A stretch of DNA of 64,000 bases from Streptomyces sp. NBC_00306 (GCF_036169555.1 NZ_CP108032.1:1612001-1676000); one strand, 5' to 3'. Positions 17,630-27,848 are shown, numbered from the stretch's first letter. Notes: generated by a model not told the origin, from the sequence alone. Translations and numbers: made by a program.

Positions 17630-18622
17630 GTGCGTACCGACATCTTCGCCCGCCTGGACCGGGAGCCGGAACCGCCGAAGATAGAGATCCCGCGGATGAG
17701 CCGCATCCGTCTCGCCCTCTTCGGCGGGACGTCTGCGTTCTATCTCGCCATCGTCGTCGCCGTGTTGGCGTCGAGCTGGCTGGTGATCATCGACTGGAAA
17801 GTCATGCTGTTCCGGCCCTACCAGCAGTGGCCCGAGCTGCACGCCTTTCTCGACTACTTCGTGGTCCTCGGCCAACGCGGCCCCACGGCCGTGATGGTCG
17901 CTGCCTGGCTGGGCTGGCGCTCCTGGCGCCAGCACACGCTGCGGCCCCTCCTCGCCCTGGGCGTCTCGCTGTTGCTGCTCAATGTGACGGTGGGCGCCGT
18001 CAAGATCGGACTCGGCCGGCTCGGCCCTCACTACGCGACAGAGATCGGATCCCCCGAGCTCTTCGCGGGCGGCGATATATTTCCTTCCGGCCACACCGCC
18101 AACGCGGTCGTGACCTGGGGAATCCTGGCGTATCTGGCCACGACTCCGCGGGCCCGCCGCTATCTGTCGGCGCTCTCCGCCACCGTCTCGCTCGGTGTCG
18201 GCCTGACCACCGTGTACCTCGGTACGCACTGGCTGAGCGATGTCCTGCTCGGCTGGGCCGCCGGACTGCTGATCCTGCTCGCGCTGCCCTGGTGCGAGCC
18301 GCTGATCGGCCGTGCGGAGGCCTTCGTCCTCGACCTCCGCGAGCAGTGGCGCGCGCGTCGCCGTCTCGCCCCCTCGCTGCCGGTGGCGGCCGGTGGCCCG
18401 CGGCCGGGGATGCACCCCCAGCGCGGTGGAGGCCGGCAGGACGGTGCGGACCGCGAACCGGTCGCCGCGGTGGGCGGCCCGTCGGCCCCCACGAGCAGGC
18501 CGGGTACCCAGCTCACCCACACCCAGCGACCGCACTCGCACAGCATGCGTTCCGAGCGGACACCGGTGACACCTTCGGGCAGCCGGCGTCCGCCCACCTC
18601 TCGGCCCGCCACGGGCGGCTGA
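17630..18622 (+). CDS. PAP2-superfamily membrane phosphatase
   Basis: The 330-aa protein has five to six membrane segments between residues 25 and 225. The three PAP2 acid-phosphatase blocks are present: K-x-GLGRLGP (motif 1, slightly degenerate), FPSGHTANAV (motif 2, catalytic His) and TTVYLGTHWLSDVLLGW (motif 3, nucleophilic His and its Asp). It likely dephosphorylates a lipid phosphate such as phosphatidic acid or undecaprenyl pyrophosphate on the outer face of the membrane. The last 100 residues are hydrophilic and disordered. The GTG start has little ribosome site and may be leaderless. An ATG at codon 23 (MSRIRLALFGG) is the alternative. A strong terminator follows. Confidence 0.88.
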   Translation: MRTDIFARLDREPEPPKIEIPRMSRIRLALFGGTSAFYLAIVVAVLASSWLVIIDWKVMLFRPYQQWPELHAFLDYFVVLGQRGPTAVMVAAWLGWRSWRQHTLRPLLALGVSLLLLNVTVGAVKIGLGRLGPHYATEIGSPELFAGGDIFPSGHTANAVVTWGILAYLATTPRARRYLSALSATVSLGVGLTTVYLGTHWLSDVLLGWAAGLLILLALPWCEPLIGRAEAFVLDLREQWRARRRLAPSLPVAAGGPRPGMHPQRGGGRQDGADREPVAAVGGPSAPTSRPGTQLTHTQRPHSHSMRSERTPVTPSGSRRPPTSRPATGG

Positions 18623-18657
18623 TCCGCCTGCCGGACCACCGCTCGTCGAACACGGCG

Positions 18658-18686
18658 AAGGCCCCGACCGATCCGGTCGGGGCCTT
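18658..18686 (+). terminator. Rho-independent terminator after the PAP2 gene
   Basis: A perfect stem of AAGGCCCCGACC with its complement closes on a small loop and runs into TTTT. This is one of the clearest terminators in the window. Confidence 0.9.
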
Positions 18687-18897
18687 TTCCGTGGGCACTT
18701 CTGGGCCTGACGAGTTCATGGCGTGCGTCTCGGTGCCGTACGTAACTCCGCGGCCGTACGGGTCGCATGAGCCGCGTCACGGGGCGTCGTGGGCTTCCTG
18801 GAGGGGCAACGGGGGCTTCCCGGCCCCCGCTGGGCCCGTTGCCCGGCTTCCGCGCGCTGTGCGGCAGTTGAGGGGCTCCCGCGGCCGTGCGGGCGGC

Positions 18898-19113
18898 TCA
18901 GCCCACCCAGCAGCGCTTGACGGTGCCGCCCTCCACCTCGAAGTTGAGCCGGCCCACCAGGTACTCCATGGTGATGATCGACCCCGGGGGCAGCGCCCGG
19001 ACCGTGGTCCAGCCGCGCTCACGGGCCTGCTGTTCGGCGCCCTCCGCCGAGAGGCCGACATACGCGTCGGCGTCGTCGTCGGGCTGGGCTGAGGGGCTCG
19101 GTATGGATGCCAT
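18898..19113 (-). CDS. I78-like proteinase inhibitor family small protein
   Basis: This is a 71-aa cytoplasmic-looking protein. After an acidic, Ser-rich start it reads YVGLSAEGAEQQARERGW, then RALPPGSIITMEYLVGRLNF, and ends in a strand with a terminal CWVG. This is the pattern of the proteinase inhibitor I78 (potato-inhibitor-like) family, in which R-x-x-x-PG, a tyrosine and RLN are conserved. It may bind a protease, but intracellular members have no tested role that I know of. The ATG start follows GGTGGA. A GTG three codons earlier is possible. Confidence 0.75.
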   Translation of the reverse strand: MASIPSPSAQPDDDADAYVGLSAEGAEQQARERGWTTVRALPPGSIITMEYLVGRLNFEVEGGTVKRCWVG

Positions 19114-19607
19114 GGCATCCACCGTAGGCGGCAGCGGACGGTGACGGAAGCGGAGCGCGCAACACGCCGTAGCCACCCCACGTACCCCACCGGTCACGCT
19201 TCTGTCACAGGATCACGACACACGTTCAGCGCAAACCCTGTCACTCGAACGTGCAGTCCAGGACGGCGTCCGCAGTAATTGCGGACAACCATTCGGACAC
19301 GCTCAATTCCCGGGTCGAATAACCCGGGACGAAAGGCGGGAGTGAATTGACGGACCGTGAAGAATTCACCGCTCCCTTACACAATCCCCAGCGTGTACGC
19401 GTGACCCGATGCCCACTGCCGGATCGCGTACCCCGCCTTCCGGCCGTACATGCACGAGGCCCGGAGGCGCCCTGTCGGAGCGCCGGGGCGCGCGAGCATC
19501 ACGGCCCGTGACGGCGCTCCGGATACGCGCCGAGCTCGCCCGGAACGGTCTCCGGCCGATGGGCAAAAAGGTGCGTCACAGCCTGCCGGGCGCTCCGCAC
19601 GACGCCG
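19114..19607. other. Non-coding region with three successive inverted repeats
   Basis: No frame here has Streptomyces-like codon use. Three dyads lie within 100 bp: GTCCGCA/TGCGGAC around 5 bases (19268-19286), CCCGGGT/ACCCGGG around 6 bases (19309-19328), and GTGAATT/AATTCAC around 14 bases (19342-19369). They may form a structured leader, a small RNA or a terminator for the upstream direction. The segment is relatively A/T-rich. The two flanking genes are both on the minus strand. Confidence 0.4.
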
Positions 19608-20573
19608 TCAGCCGGCCGGGCCCAGAGCCCGGGAGAGACGGTCCCGCAGCGTCCTGATGTGCTCCGTCAGCTCTTCGGGCTCGACCACCTCGAAGTCGAC
19701 GCCCAGGAGCATCACATGGATCACCATCACCTCCAGGCCGGCCGCGCCGGTGCGCAGCAGGCAGCTCGTCGCGTCCACCGCCTCGAGAACACCGTCGGAC
19801 GGACCGATGATCCGGGCCGCCTCCTCCGCCGACATGTGCAGCCGGACGACGGCCTGCACCGCGTAGGCGCGGGTCGAGACGCCCCGGGAGACGTACGCGG
19901 CCAGATCCTCGGCCGGCGGGGTGCGCGGGGCGAAGCGGGGGCCGTGCGGCGGTGTGGGCGTGATGCGGTCCGCGCGGAACGTGCGCCAGTCGCCGCGCTC
20001 CAGGTCCCAGGCCACGAGGTACCAGCGGCGCTCGGTGCACACCAGCCGATGCGGTTCGACGGCACGGCGGCTGACGGAGCCGCTGTGGTCGCGGTACTCG
20101 AAGCGCAGCCGTTCGCTGTCCCGGCAGGCGTTGGCGAGTTCCGTGAGGACGGAGGCGTCGACCCGGGACCTGGGCGCGCGCAGCATCGGGACGGTGAAGG
20201 CGTTGAGGGCGCCGACGCGGCGGCGCAGCCGATGGGGCAGCACCTGTTCCAGCTTGGCCAGCGCGCGCACCGAGGTCTCGCCGATGCCCTCGATGCCGTT
20301 GCCCGCGGCGGTGCGCAGCCCGACGGCGACCGCCACCGCCTCCTCGTCGTCGAGCAGCAGCGGAGGCAGCTCGGCCCCCGCGCCGAGCTGATAGCCGCCG
20401 CCCGTGCCGGGGCTGGCGTTGACGGGATAGCCGAGCTCCCGCAGCCGGTCGACGTCGCGCCGGACGGTACGCGGCGTGACGCCGAGCCGGTCGGCCAGGT
20501 CGGCGCCCGACCATTCGCGGTGGGCCTGGAGCAGGGACAGCAGGCGCAGCAGACGTGCCGAGGTCTCCAACAT
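19608..20573 (-). CDS. HTH/WYL-domain transcriptional regulator (YafY type)
   Basis: The 321-aa protein has an N-terminal DeoR-like winged helix (ADLADRLGVTPRTVRRDVDRL, about residues 25-45) and a central WYL domain (VCTERRWYLVAWDLERGDWRTFRADRI at about 175-205), followed by a WCX-type C-terminal region. WYL domains bind nucleic acids or nucleotides and make the regulator ligand-responsive. The ligand and targets are unknown. The gene stands alone, with an Rpf-like gene on the same strand upstream and a 494-bp non-coding stretch downstream. Confidence 0.88.
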   Translation of the reverse strand: MLETSARLLRLLSLLQAHREWSGADLADRLGVTPRTVRRDVDRLRELGYPVNASPGTGGGYQLGAGAELPPLLLDDEEAVAVAVGLRTAAGNGIEGIGETSVRALAKLEQVLPHRLRRRVGALNAFTVPMLRAPRSRVDASVLTELANACRDSERLRFEYRDHSGSVSRRAVEPHRLVCTERRWYLVAWDLERGDWRTFRADRITPTPPHGPRFAPRTPPAEDLAAYVSRGVSTRAYAVQAVVRLHMSAEEAARIIGPSDGVLEAVDATSCLLRTGAAGLEVMVIHVMLLGVDFEVVEPEELTEHIRTLRDRLSRALGPAG

Positions 20574-20674
20574 GGGGGTGAGTCTGCCAGCGCATGCGGA
20601 CAGCTTCTGTCCGCATGCGCGGTGCGGCGGTCAACTGCCGGAGTGCCCAGCGGCGTTCGGCGCGAGCCCGCGGC

Positions 20675-21301
<627 letters not shown>

Positions 21302-21492
21302 TCACGCCCACCCGGTCGGACCTCCGCCCGCCGCCCGGAACGGTCCGCCGGACGCCCGCACCCGTTCGTGTCCGCATGCCGGACGGTTCGATTACGTCCC
21401 TCCTTTGCGTGACCCCGGCCCCGGATAACCCGTTGAACCCTTCATGAGCCGGGACCCGCCCGGCATCCGTGATCAAGTCCGAGGAGCCACCC

Positions 21493-22269
21493 GTGCCGCG
21501 CATGCTCGACGTCAGCGAGGACGTACGCGCCGAGATCGGCGACGAAGAAGCCGACCGGCTGCTCGCCGGCGAGAACGCCCCGGGCAGCTACGACTGCACC
21601 TCCTGCCGCACCCCGGGCGACTCCGAGCAGGAGCGCACCAGCACGGTCCTGTTCGTGGGTGAGGAGACCGCCGTACTCGCCTTCGCCCACGCCACCTGCA
21701 TCCCCTCGCAGGTCGTCCAGGTCACCGAGGACCAGCTGCAGGGGGCCGTGCGGTCCATCACCGCCGAGGAGCCCGCTCCGCAGACCACCCCGGGACAGGC
21801 CGTCCTGGGCATCACCAGCGGTCTGGTGCTCATCGACGGCGAGCTGCACCCTGCCCTGGTGGTCGAGCCGACGGCCCCGATCGCCCGCCCCGGCACCACC
21901 GGGAACGGCGGCGACGACTTCCTGCCGCTGCTCATCGAGCAGGGCTTCGTGCCGATCTCCGACGTGAACCACCGGCCCGGGCTGCTGGCCGGCTGGTCCG
22001 TGCTGATCGCCATGGGACAGCTGCACGCCGTGCTCCAGCCCGGCACCGGCGGCGGCAGCCCGGTCGCCTGGTGGCAGGCCCACCAGCCGCTCCAGGTGAC
22101 CGATGGCTGGCGAGCGGCCGCCAACAAGTCGCACACGGTGCTGGTGTTCGCCGCGCCGGTCGGCTCGATCGGGCAGCAGCCGCGTGAGGACCTGCTGCGC
22201 GAGGCGCTGGAGAAGGCGGCGGCCGGCGGCCGTCTGGTGGCCGCCGCGATGCCGCTCGCGGGCACCTGA
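21493..22269 (+). CDS. Conserved hypothetical protein
   Basis: The 258-aa protein has no signal peptide or membrane helix. I do not recognise its family. Residues 1-60 contain YDCTSCRTPGD and later FAHATC, which could bind a metal. The middle holds a beta-rich stretch (AVLGITSGLVLIDGELHPAL), and the C-terminus is helical (REDLLREALEKAAAGGR). The GTG start was chosen because GAGGAG lies six bases upstream. A small Pro-rich gene follows on the same strand after 56 bp and may share the transcript. Confidence 0.7.
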   Translation: MPRMLDVSEDVRAEIGDEEADRLLAGENAPGSYDCTSCRTPGDSEQERTSTVLFVGEETAVLAFAHATCIPSQVVQVTEDQLQGAVRSITAEEPAPQTTPGQAVLGITSGLVLIDGELHPALVVEPTAPIARPGTTGNGGDDFLPLLIEQGFVPISDVNHRPGLLAGWSVLIAMGQLHAVLQPGTGGGSPVAWWQAHQPLQVTDGWRAAANKSHTVLVFAAPVGSIGQQPREDLLREALEKAAAGGRLVAAAMPLAGT

Positions 22270-22325
22270 TCCCGGCGGGGGACGCCGGACGCGTGACGGG
22301 CGGGGTCGTAGGTCGTTGCAGGTAC

Positions 22326-22664
22326 GTGCACACATACGACCCCTCCCGCCAGCCGTACACGAGCCAGATCCCCTCCATGCGCCCCGCGCGCGAGGCGTCC
22401 GGTTCGCCCACGCCCATCTACGACGCGCTGTACTCGGAGTACCGGAGGTCGTTCCGGACCCTGCCCGGCGACCGCAGTGGCGAGGAGGACCTCGGCTTCA
22501 AGGCGTTCGGCACGGGGCTCAGCAGCAGCCGCGGTTCCGGCTTCGCCGCGGCCGCCCAGCCCGTCCATCCGGGCGGGGGCTGGCCGCCGTACCCCGGCAG
22601 CAGCGCGCACGGCGGCAACCCCTACCCGGCGGCGCTGCCGCCGGCCCCGCGTCGGGGCATCTGA
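22326..22664 (+). CDS. Small Streptomyces-type hypothetical protein
   Basis: The 112-aa protein has a conserved-looking core (PTPIYDALYSEYRRSFRTLP then GDRSGEEDLGFKAFG) and a Gly/Pro/Ser-rich tail. No domain, signal peptide or membrane segment is visible. The GTG start gives MHTYDPSRQPYTS. An ATG 17 codons later (MRPAREASG) is the alternative. It is followed by a very strong terminator shared with der. Function is unknown. Confidence 0.6.
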   Translation: MHTYDPSRQPYTSQIPSMRPAREASGSPTPIYDALYSEYRRSFRTLPGDRSGEEDLGFKAFGTGLSSSRGSGFAAAAQPVHPGGGWPPYPGSSAHGGNPYPAALPPAPRRGI

Positions 22665-22677
22665 CGCCGCAGCCGTG

Positions 22678-22725
22678 ACAAGGGCGCTGCCCCCGACCGT
22701 TCACCGGTCGGGGGCAGCGCCCTTG
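22678..22725. terminator. Strong bidirectional terminator between convergent genes
   Basis: Arms of about 22 bases pair perfectly (ACAAGGGCGCTGCCCCCGAC and complement) around a short loop. The hairpin sits between the ends of the small hypothetical gene and der, and can stop transcripts from both sides. Confidence 0.9.
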
Positions 22726-22743
22726 TCGTGTCATGTCAGCGCG

Positions 22744-24192
22744 TCACTTCTTGCGGCCGCGCTTCTCCCGCACCCGCACCGAGATGTGGATCGGGGTGCC
22801 CTCGAAGCCGAACTCCTCGCGCAGCCTGCGCTCCACGAAGCGGCGGTAGCCGTGCTCCAGGAAGCCGGAGGCGAAGAGGACGAACCGCGGCGGCTTGGTG
22901 CCCGCCTGGGTGCCGAACAGGATGCGGGGCTGCTTGCCGCCGCGGATCGGGTGCGGGTGGGAGGCGACGATCTCACCGAGGAAGGCGTTCAGCCGTCCCG
23001 TCGGGACCCGGGTCTCCCAGCCGGCGAGCGCCGTCTCGATCGCCGGGACCAGCTTCTCCATGTGCCGGCCGGTGACGGCCGAGACATTCACCCGGGGCGC
23101 CCAGGCGATCTGGGCGAGCTCGGTCTCGATCTCGCGCTCCAGGTAGTAGCGGCGCTCCTCGTCGAGGGTGTCCCACTTGTTGAACGCCACGACCATGGCA
23201 CGGCCGGCCTCGACCGCCATGGTGATGATCCGCTGGTCCTGGACGCTGATGGACTCGGACGCGTCGATCAGGACGACCGCGACCTCCGCCTTCTCGACCG
23301 CGGCGGCGGTCCGCAGGGAGGCGTAGTAGTCCGCGCCCTCCTGGAGGTGGACACGGCGGCGGATACCGGCCGTGTCGATGAACTTCCAGGTGATGCCGCC
23401 GAGCTCGATCAGCTCGTCGACCGGGTCGCGGGTGGTGCCCGCCAGCTCGTTGACGACCACCCGGTCCTCGCCTGCGACCTTGTTGAGCAGCGAGGACTTA
23501 CCGACGTTCGGGCGGCCGATGAGGGCGATGCGGCGGGGGCCGCCGACGGCATTGCCGAAGGTCTGGGCCGGGGCCTCGGGCAGGGCCTCGAGGACGGCGT
23601 CGAGCATGTCGCCCGTACCGCGGCCGTGCAGCGAGGAGACCGGGTGCGGCTGGCCGAGACCGAGCGACCACAGCGCGGTGGCGTCCGCCTCGCCGCTCTG
23701 CCCGTCGACCTTGTTGGCACACAGCACGACGGGCTTGCCCGCCCGGCGCAGCAGCTTGACGACGGCCTCGTCGGTGTCCGTGGCGCCGACGGTGGAGTCG
23801 ACCACGAAGACGACCGCGTCGGCCGCCTCGATCGCGTACTCGGCCTGGGCGGCGACGGAGGCGTCGAGCCCCAGGACGTCCTGCTCCCAGCCGCCCGTGT
23901 CGACGACCTTGAAGCGGCGGCCCGCCCACTCGGCCTCGTAGGTGACGCGGTCGCGGGTGACGCCCGGCTTGTCCTGGACGACGGCCTCACGGCGGCCGAT
24001 GATGCGGTTCACCAGGGTCGACTTGCCGACATTGGGGCGGCCGACGACGGCGAGGACGGGCAGCGGGCCGTGCCCGGCCTCCTCGATGGCACCTTCGACG
24101 TCCTCGACGTCGAAGCCCTCTTCCGCGGCGAGCTCCATGAACTCCGTGTACTCGGCATCGCCGAGCGCTCCGTGGTCGTGCTGGTCGTTCAT
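22744..24192 (-). CDS. der: Ribosome biogenesis GTPase Der (EngA)
   Basis: The 482-aa protein has two GTPase domains in tandem and a KH-like C-terminus, the Der layout. The first P-loop is GRPNVGKST (about residue 51) with DTGG and NKVD. The second is GRPNVGKSS (about 227) with DTAG and NKWD. It helps 50S subunit maturation in the cytoplasm. An acidic 45-residue N-terminal extension is typical of actinobacterial Der. The gene is the last of the run with plsC, cmk, tyrA and aroH (54-bp gap to plsC). Confidence 0.97.
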   Translation of the reverse strand: MNDQHDHGALGDAEYTEFMELAAEEGFDVEDVEGAIEEAGHGPLPVLAVVGRPNVGKSTLVNRIIGRREAVVQDKPGVTRDRVTYEAEWAGRRFKVVDTGGWEQDVLGLDASVAAQAEYAIEAADAVVFVVDSTVGATDTDEAVVKLLRRAGKPVVLCANKVDGQSGEADATALWSLGLGQPHPVSSLHGRGTGDMLDAVLEALPEAPAQTFGNAVGGPRRIALIGRPNVGKSSLLNKVAGEDRVVVNELAGTTRDPVDELIELGGITWKFIDTAGIRRRVHLQEGADYYASLRTAAAVEKAEVAVVLIDASESISVQDQRIITMAVEAGRAMVVAFNKWDTLDEERRYYLEREIETELAQIAWAPRVNVSAVTGRHMEKLVPAIETALAGWETRVPTGRLNAFLGEIVASHPHPIRGGKQPRILFGTQAGTKPPRFVLFASGFLEHGYRRFVERRLREEFGFEGTPIHISVRVREKRGRKK

Positions 24193-24246
24193 GAAGTCCG
24201 TTCCTCGTTCATCGATGGATCGCGCGATCCACTACTCAAGTCTGGC

Positions 24247-24891
24247 CTAGCGCCCGGTGAGGCGCCTGGCATTCACCAGGTGGGCTGTCAGCCGCTCCTG
24301 GATCCGTACGGTGGCCTCGTCCAGCGCCTTGCGCGTACGGCGCCCGCCGGCGTCGCCCGCTTCGAAGGCGTCCCCGAACACGACGTCCACCTTGCTGCGC
24401 AGCGGGGGCAGCTGTCGTATCAACCGTCCGCCGCGCTCACTGCTTCCCAGCACCGCGACCGGGACGATCGGAGCCCCCGAGCGTACGGCGAAGTAGGCGA
24501 GCCCCGCGCGCAGCGAGGCGAAGTCTCCTTCTCCGCGGCTGCCCTCGGGGAAGATGCCGAGGACACCCCCAGTCTCCAGCACGCCGAGCGCGTTGGATAT
24601 CGCGGTGCGGTCGGCGGTCGACCGGTCCACCTTCAGCTGACCGATTCCCAGCAGGAACGGGTCGAGGGGACCGACGAACGCCTCCTTCTTGATCAGGAAG
24701 TGCACGGGCCGGGGGGCGGTGCCCATCAGCATCGGCCCGTCGATGTTGTGGGAGTGGTTCACGGCCAGGATGGCGGGCCCGGTCGCGGGAACCCGCCAGG
24801 CGCCCAGCACCCGCGGTCTCCACAGCCCGTACATCAGCCCGATCCCGATACGGCGCCCGACGGCGGCGCCGCGCTCGGACGGCAGGGTCAC
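24247..24891 (-). CDS. plsC: 1-acyl-sn-glycerol-3-phosphate acyltransferase
   Basis: The 214-aa acyltransferase has motif I NHSHNIDGP (HX4D catalytic pair), motif III FPEGSRG and motif IV VPVAVLGS, in the right order. It makes phosphatidic acid from lysophosphatidic acid at the inner face of the membrane. The GTG start overlaps the TGA of cmk (GTGA), so translation is coupled. The order cmk-plsC-der is typical of Streptomyces. Confidence 0.9.
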   Translation of the reverse strand: MTLPSERGAAVGRRIGIGLMYGLWRPRVLGAWRVPATGPAILAVNHSHNIDGPMLMGTAPRPVHFLIKKEAFVGPLDPFLLGIGQLKVDRSTADRTAISNALGVLETGGVLGIFPEGSRGEGDFASLRAGLAYFAVRSGAPIVPVAVLGSSERGGRLIRQLPPLRSKVDVVFGDAFEAGDAGGRRTRKALDEATVRIQERLTAHLVNARRLTGR

Positions 24892-25559
24892 CGGGCCGCC
24901 CGCTTCTCCTCGACGAGGGTGACGACACATTCGACGACCTGCTGGAGGGTCAGCTCGCTGGTGTCCACCTCGACGGCGTCGTCCGCCTTGGCGAGCGGGG
25001 AGGTCTTGCGGCTGGAGTCGGCCGCGTCCCGCTTGATCAGGGCGTCCCGGGTGGCCGCCACGTCGGAGCCCTTGAGCTCGCCGCTGCGGCGGGCCGCACG
25101 GACCTCCGGCGTCGCGGTCAGGAAGATCTTCAGATCGGCGTCCGGCAGGACGGTGGTGCCGATGTCGCGGCCCTCGACGACGATGCCGCCCGTGGCGGAC
25201 GCGGCGATGGAGCGCTGGAGCTCGGTGATCCTGGCCCTCACCTCGGGGACGGCGCTGACCGCGCTCACCCTGGCGCTGACCTCCGTGGTGCGGATGGGGG
25301 CTGCGGCGTCCACACCGTCGACGGTGATCGTCGGGTCCTCCGGGTCGGTGCCGGAGACGATCGCGGGCTTGCCGGCCGCCATGGCGATCGCCGCGGGGTC
25401 GTCGACGTCGACACCGTTGGTGATCATCCACCAGGTGATCGCCCGGTACTGGGCACCGGTGTCCAGGTAGCTCAGCCCGAGCGCGGCTGCCACCGCCCTG
25501 GACGTGCTCGACTTGCCCGTGCCGGCGGGGCCGTCGATGGCGACGATCACGGATTCCAC
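24888..25559 (-). CDS. cmk: Cytidylate kinase
   Basis: The 223-aa enzyme phosphorylates CMP/dCMP. P-loop GPAGTGKSS is near residue 10, with YLDTGAQYRAITWW (nucleotide-binding), EGRDIGTTVLPDADLKIFL and the LID-type RRSGEL region following. Several GTG codons could start translation. I chose the one giving MESVIVAIDGP, about 12 bases after AGGAAAGG, because the first GTG touches that ribosome site. The gene overlaps plsC. Confidence 0.93.
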   Translation of the reverse strand: MESVIVAIDGPAGTGKSSTSRAVAAALGLSYLDTGAQYRAITWWMITNGVDVDDPAAIAMAAGKPAIVSGTDPEDPTITVDGVDAAAPIRTTEVSARVSAVSAVPEVRARITELQRSIAASATGGIVVEGRDIGTTVLPDADLKIFLTATPEVRAARRSGELKGSDVAATRDALIKRDAADSSRKTSPLAKADDAVEVDTSELTLQQVVECVVTLVEEKRAAR

Positions 25560-25693
25560 GGTGTCGGACACCTTTCCTGGTCTGCGGAGAGGGCCGGCGG
25601 AATGCCGAGGAGCCCCGAACAAGGTTACCGATTGCCGGGCGCCGCCCTGACACACGGATGGCGGAGCCCGGATCACCCGGTTCGGGGAGCCCG

Positions 25694-26779
25694 CTACTGC
25701 CGGATCGACCAGCCGCGTTCGCGCAGCGAGGCCGCCAGGACGGGAGCCGCCGCCGGGACCACCATCAGCTGCACCAGGCCGGCCTGCTGGCCGGTCGCGT
25801 GCTCGATCCGGACGTCCTCGATGTTGACGCCGGCCCGGCCGGCGTCCGCGAAGATCCGCGCCAGCTCGCCCGGCTGGTCGCTGATCAGCACGGCGACGAT
25901 CTCGTACGAGGCCGGTGCGGCGCCGTGCTTGCCCGGGACGCGGGCGCGGCCCGCGTTGCCCCGCAGCAGGACGTCCTCGATGCCCTCGACACCGCCCTGC
26001 CGCTTGGACTCGTCGGCGGACTGCAGGGCACGCAGGGCCTGGACCGTCTCGTCCAGATCGGCGGCCACTCCGGCGAGCACATCGGCGACGGGCCCCGGGT
26101 TCGCGGACAGGATCTCGACCCACATGCGGGGGTCGGACGCGGCGATCCGCGTCACGTCGCGGATGCCCTGGCCGCACAGGCGTACGGCCGTCTCGTCGGC
26201 CTCCTCCAGGCGGGCGGCGACCATCGACGAGATCAGCTGGGGGGTGTGCGAGACGAGCGCGACCGCGCGGTCGTGGGCGTCGGCGTCCATCACCACGGGG
26301 ACGGCACGGCACAGTGCGACCAGTTCGAGGGCGAGGTTGAGGACCTCGGTGTCGGTGTCGCGGGTGGGCGTGAGGACCCAGGGCCGGCCCTCGAAGAGGT
26401 CGGCGGTGGCGGCGAGCGGACCGGAGCGCTCCTTGCCCGACATCGGGTGGGAGCCGATGTACGAGCGGAGATCGAGACCGAGTGCCTCCAGCTCGCGCCG
26501 TGGTCCGCCCTTGACGCTGGCCACGTCGAGGTAGCCGCGGGCGGTCCCGGCCCGCATGGCCTCCGCCAGCGCGGCGGCGACATGGGCGGGCGGCACGGCG
26601 ACGATGGCGAGGTCGACCGGCCCCTCGGGCGGCGCGTCCGTACCGGCGCCGAGCGCGGCGGCCGTACGCGAACGCTCCGGGTCGTGGTCGACGAGATGGA
26701 CGGCGATCCCCCGGCCCGCCAGCGCGAGCGCCGCCGAGGTGCCGATCAGACCGGTTCCGATGACGACAGCGGTTCTCAC
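25694..26779 (-). CDS. tyrA: Prephenate dehydrogenase with ACT domain
   Basis: The 361-aa protein has an N-terminal Rossmann NAD(P) site (VIGTGLIGTSAALAL), prephenate dehydrogenase blocks (SVKGGPRRE, GSHPMSGKERSG, DADAHDRAVALVSHTPQL) and a C-terminal ACT domain (about residues 285-360, VLISDQPGELARIFADAG), which usually senses tyrosine. It converts prephenate to 4-hydroxyphenylpyruvate. Its ATG overlaps the stop of aroH (ATGA), which supplies prephenate, so the two steps are co-expressed. Confidence 0.95.
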   Translation of the reverse strand: MRTAVVIGTGLIGTSAALALAGRGIAVHLVDHDPERSRTAAALGAGTDAPPEGPVDLAIVAVPPAHVAAALAEAMRAGTARGYLDVASVKGGPRRELEALGLDLRSYIGSHPMSGKERSGPLAATADLFEGRPWVLTPTRDTDTEVLNLALELVALCRAVPVVMDADAHDRAVALVSHTPQLISSMVAARLEEADETAVRLCGQGIRDVTRIAASDPRMWVEILSANPGPVADVLAGVAADLDETVQALRALQSADESKRQGGVEGIEDVLLRGNAGRARVPGKHGAAPASYEIVAVLISDQPGELARIFADAGRAGVNIEDVRIEHATGQQAGLVQLMVVPAAAPVLAASLRERGWSIRQ

Positions 26780-27138
26780 TGGGCGATGTCCTTGCGCAGG
26801 GCGGCGGCGGTGCCGAGGTAGACGTGCGCGATCTCGGACCGGTCGAGGTGGGACTCGACATGGGCCAGTATCCGTACGACGCGGGGCATCGCGCCGACGA
26901 CGTCCAGTTCCTGCGCGCAGATCAGCGGTACGTCCACGATGCCGAGGTTGCGCGCCGCGGCGGCCGGGAAGTCGCTGTGCAGATCCGGGGTGGCGGTGAA
27001 CCAGACGCTGATCAGATCGTCCGCGACCAGTCCGTTGCGCTCCAGCACGGCGGTGAGCAGCTGACTGACCTGCTCGTCCATGTGTCCGGCGTCGTCCCGT
27101 TCCAGCTGGACCGCCCCGCGGACCGCTCGTACCGCCAC
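26776..27138 (-). CDS. aroH: Chorismate mutase, AroH type
   Basis: This is a 120-aa monofunctional chorismate mutase of the AroH (trimeric) class, full length. Key residues sit in VRAVRGAVQLERDD (Arg near the N-terminus) and in SVWFTATPDLHSDFPA, ICAQELDV and HVYLGTAAALRKD. It turns chorismate into prephenate, which the overlapping tyrA uses. GTG start. Confidence 0.93.
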   Translation of the reverse strand: MAVRAVRGAVQLERDDAGHMDEQVSQLLTAVLERNGLVADDLISVWFTATPDLHSDFPAAAARNLGIVDVPLICAQELDVVGAMPRVVRILAHVESHLDRSEIAHVYLGTAAALRKDIAQ

Positions 27139-27283
27139 CTCGTGCTCCTAACCTGTGCGAGTGCTCCGTTCAGCGTAGTCACGCGGCCGGACGCGGGAGC
27201 GCCACGACCGCCCTCCGAGACGGGCCGCCGGTACGTCGGAGGCGCCCGCGGCCGCGAGCGCCGGAGCCGCCGTGTGCCGTCGG

Positions 27284-27712
27284 TCAGAGCTGCTGCTGCC
27301 GGATGAGGTCCTCGATGGACTGGCCCGCGGGCGGCACCGCTCCGTCCGGGGTGAGCTTGTCCACCGTCTGCGGCAGCACCTGGGCGATCTGCTCGGCGGC
27401 CTGCTGCGGTGTGACCCCGGCGTCCTGGGCGACCTTCTGCAGCGTCGCCTCCGGCACCGCCTCGGCGATCTGCACGCCGCTGACCGGCTGGTTGGCCCCC
27501 GTACCGATCCACGACTGGGCATGGTCGGCCAGGCCGGACTTGGTCAGCATGTCCACCAGCCCGCCGAGCGGGCTGCCGCCGGCAGCGCCGTTCCTGTTGC
27601 CGAGCGCGCTGATCAGGGCGCCGAGGATGTTCGCGGCGCCGCCGGAGCCGGCGCCCTGCTGACCGCCGCCGAGGAGGCCGCCCAGAAGACTGCCGAGGTC
27701 GTTACCCGCCAT
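27284..27712 (-). CDS. DUF937/YidB-like protein
   Basis: The 142-aa protein is Gly-rich at the N-terminus (LGSLLGGLLGGGQQGAG). DUF937-like helices follow (LGGLVDMLTKSGLADHAQSW, VPEATLQKVAQDAGVTPQQA) and the end is SIEDLIRQQQL. YidB-like proteins are small, soluble and of unknown role. It stands alone upstream of a divergent DUF952 gene. Confidence 0.8.
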   Translation of the reverse strand: MAGNDLGSLLGGLLGGGQQGAGSGGAANILGALISALGNRNGAAGGSPLGGLVDMLTKSGLADHAQSWIGTGANQPVSGVQIAEAVPEATLQKVAQDAGVTPQQAAEQIAQVLPQTVDKLTPDGAVPPAGQSIEDLIRQQQL

Positions 27713-27848
27713 GGTGGTGCCCTTCGGTGAGGTTCGGTGGGGTTCCGCAGAGGTGAGGCCCGGTCAATGTCACCCGGATCACATGCGGTCGCCACTCGGG
27801 ACCTTCCGCGACGGACCGGGTACCACCGCTCTGCGCTACAACTGGCGC

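Noticed and set aside
22477..25470. Plus-strand open frame of 997 codons across der, plsC and cmk
   Set aside because: The opposite strand holds three well-defined enzymes with all motifs. The long frame is a composition effect.
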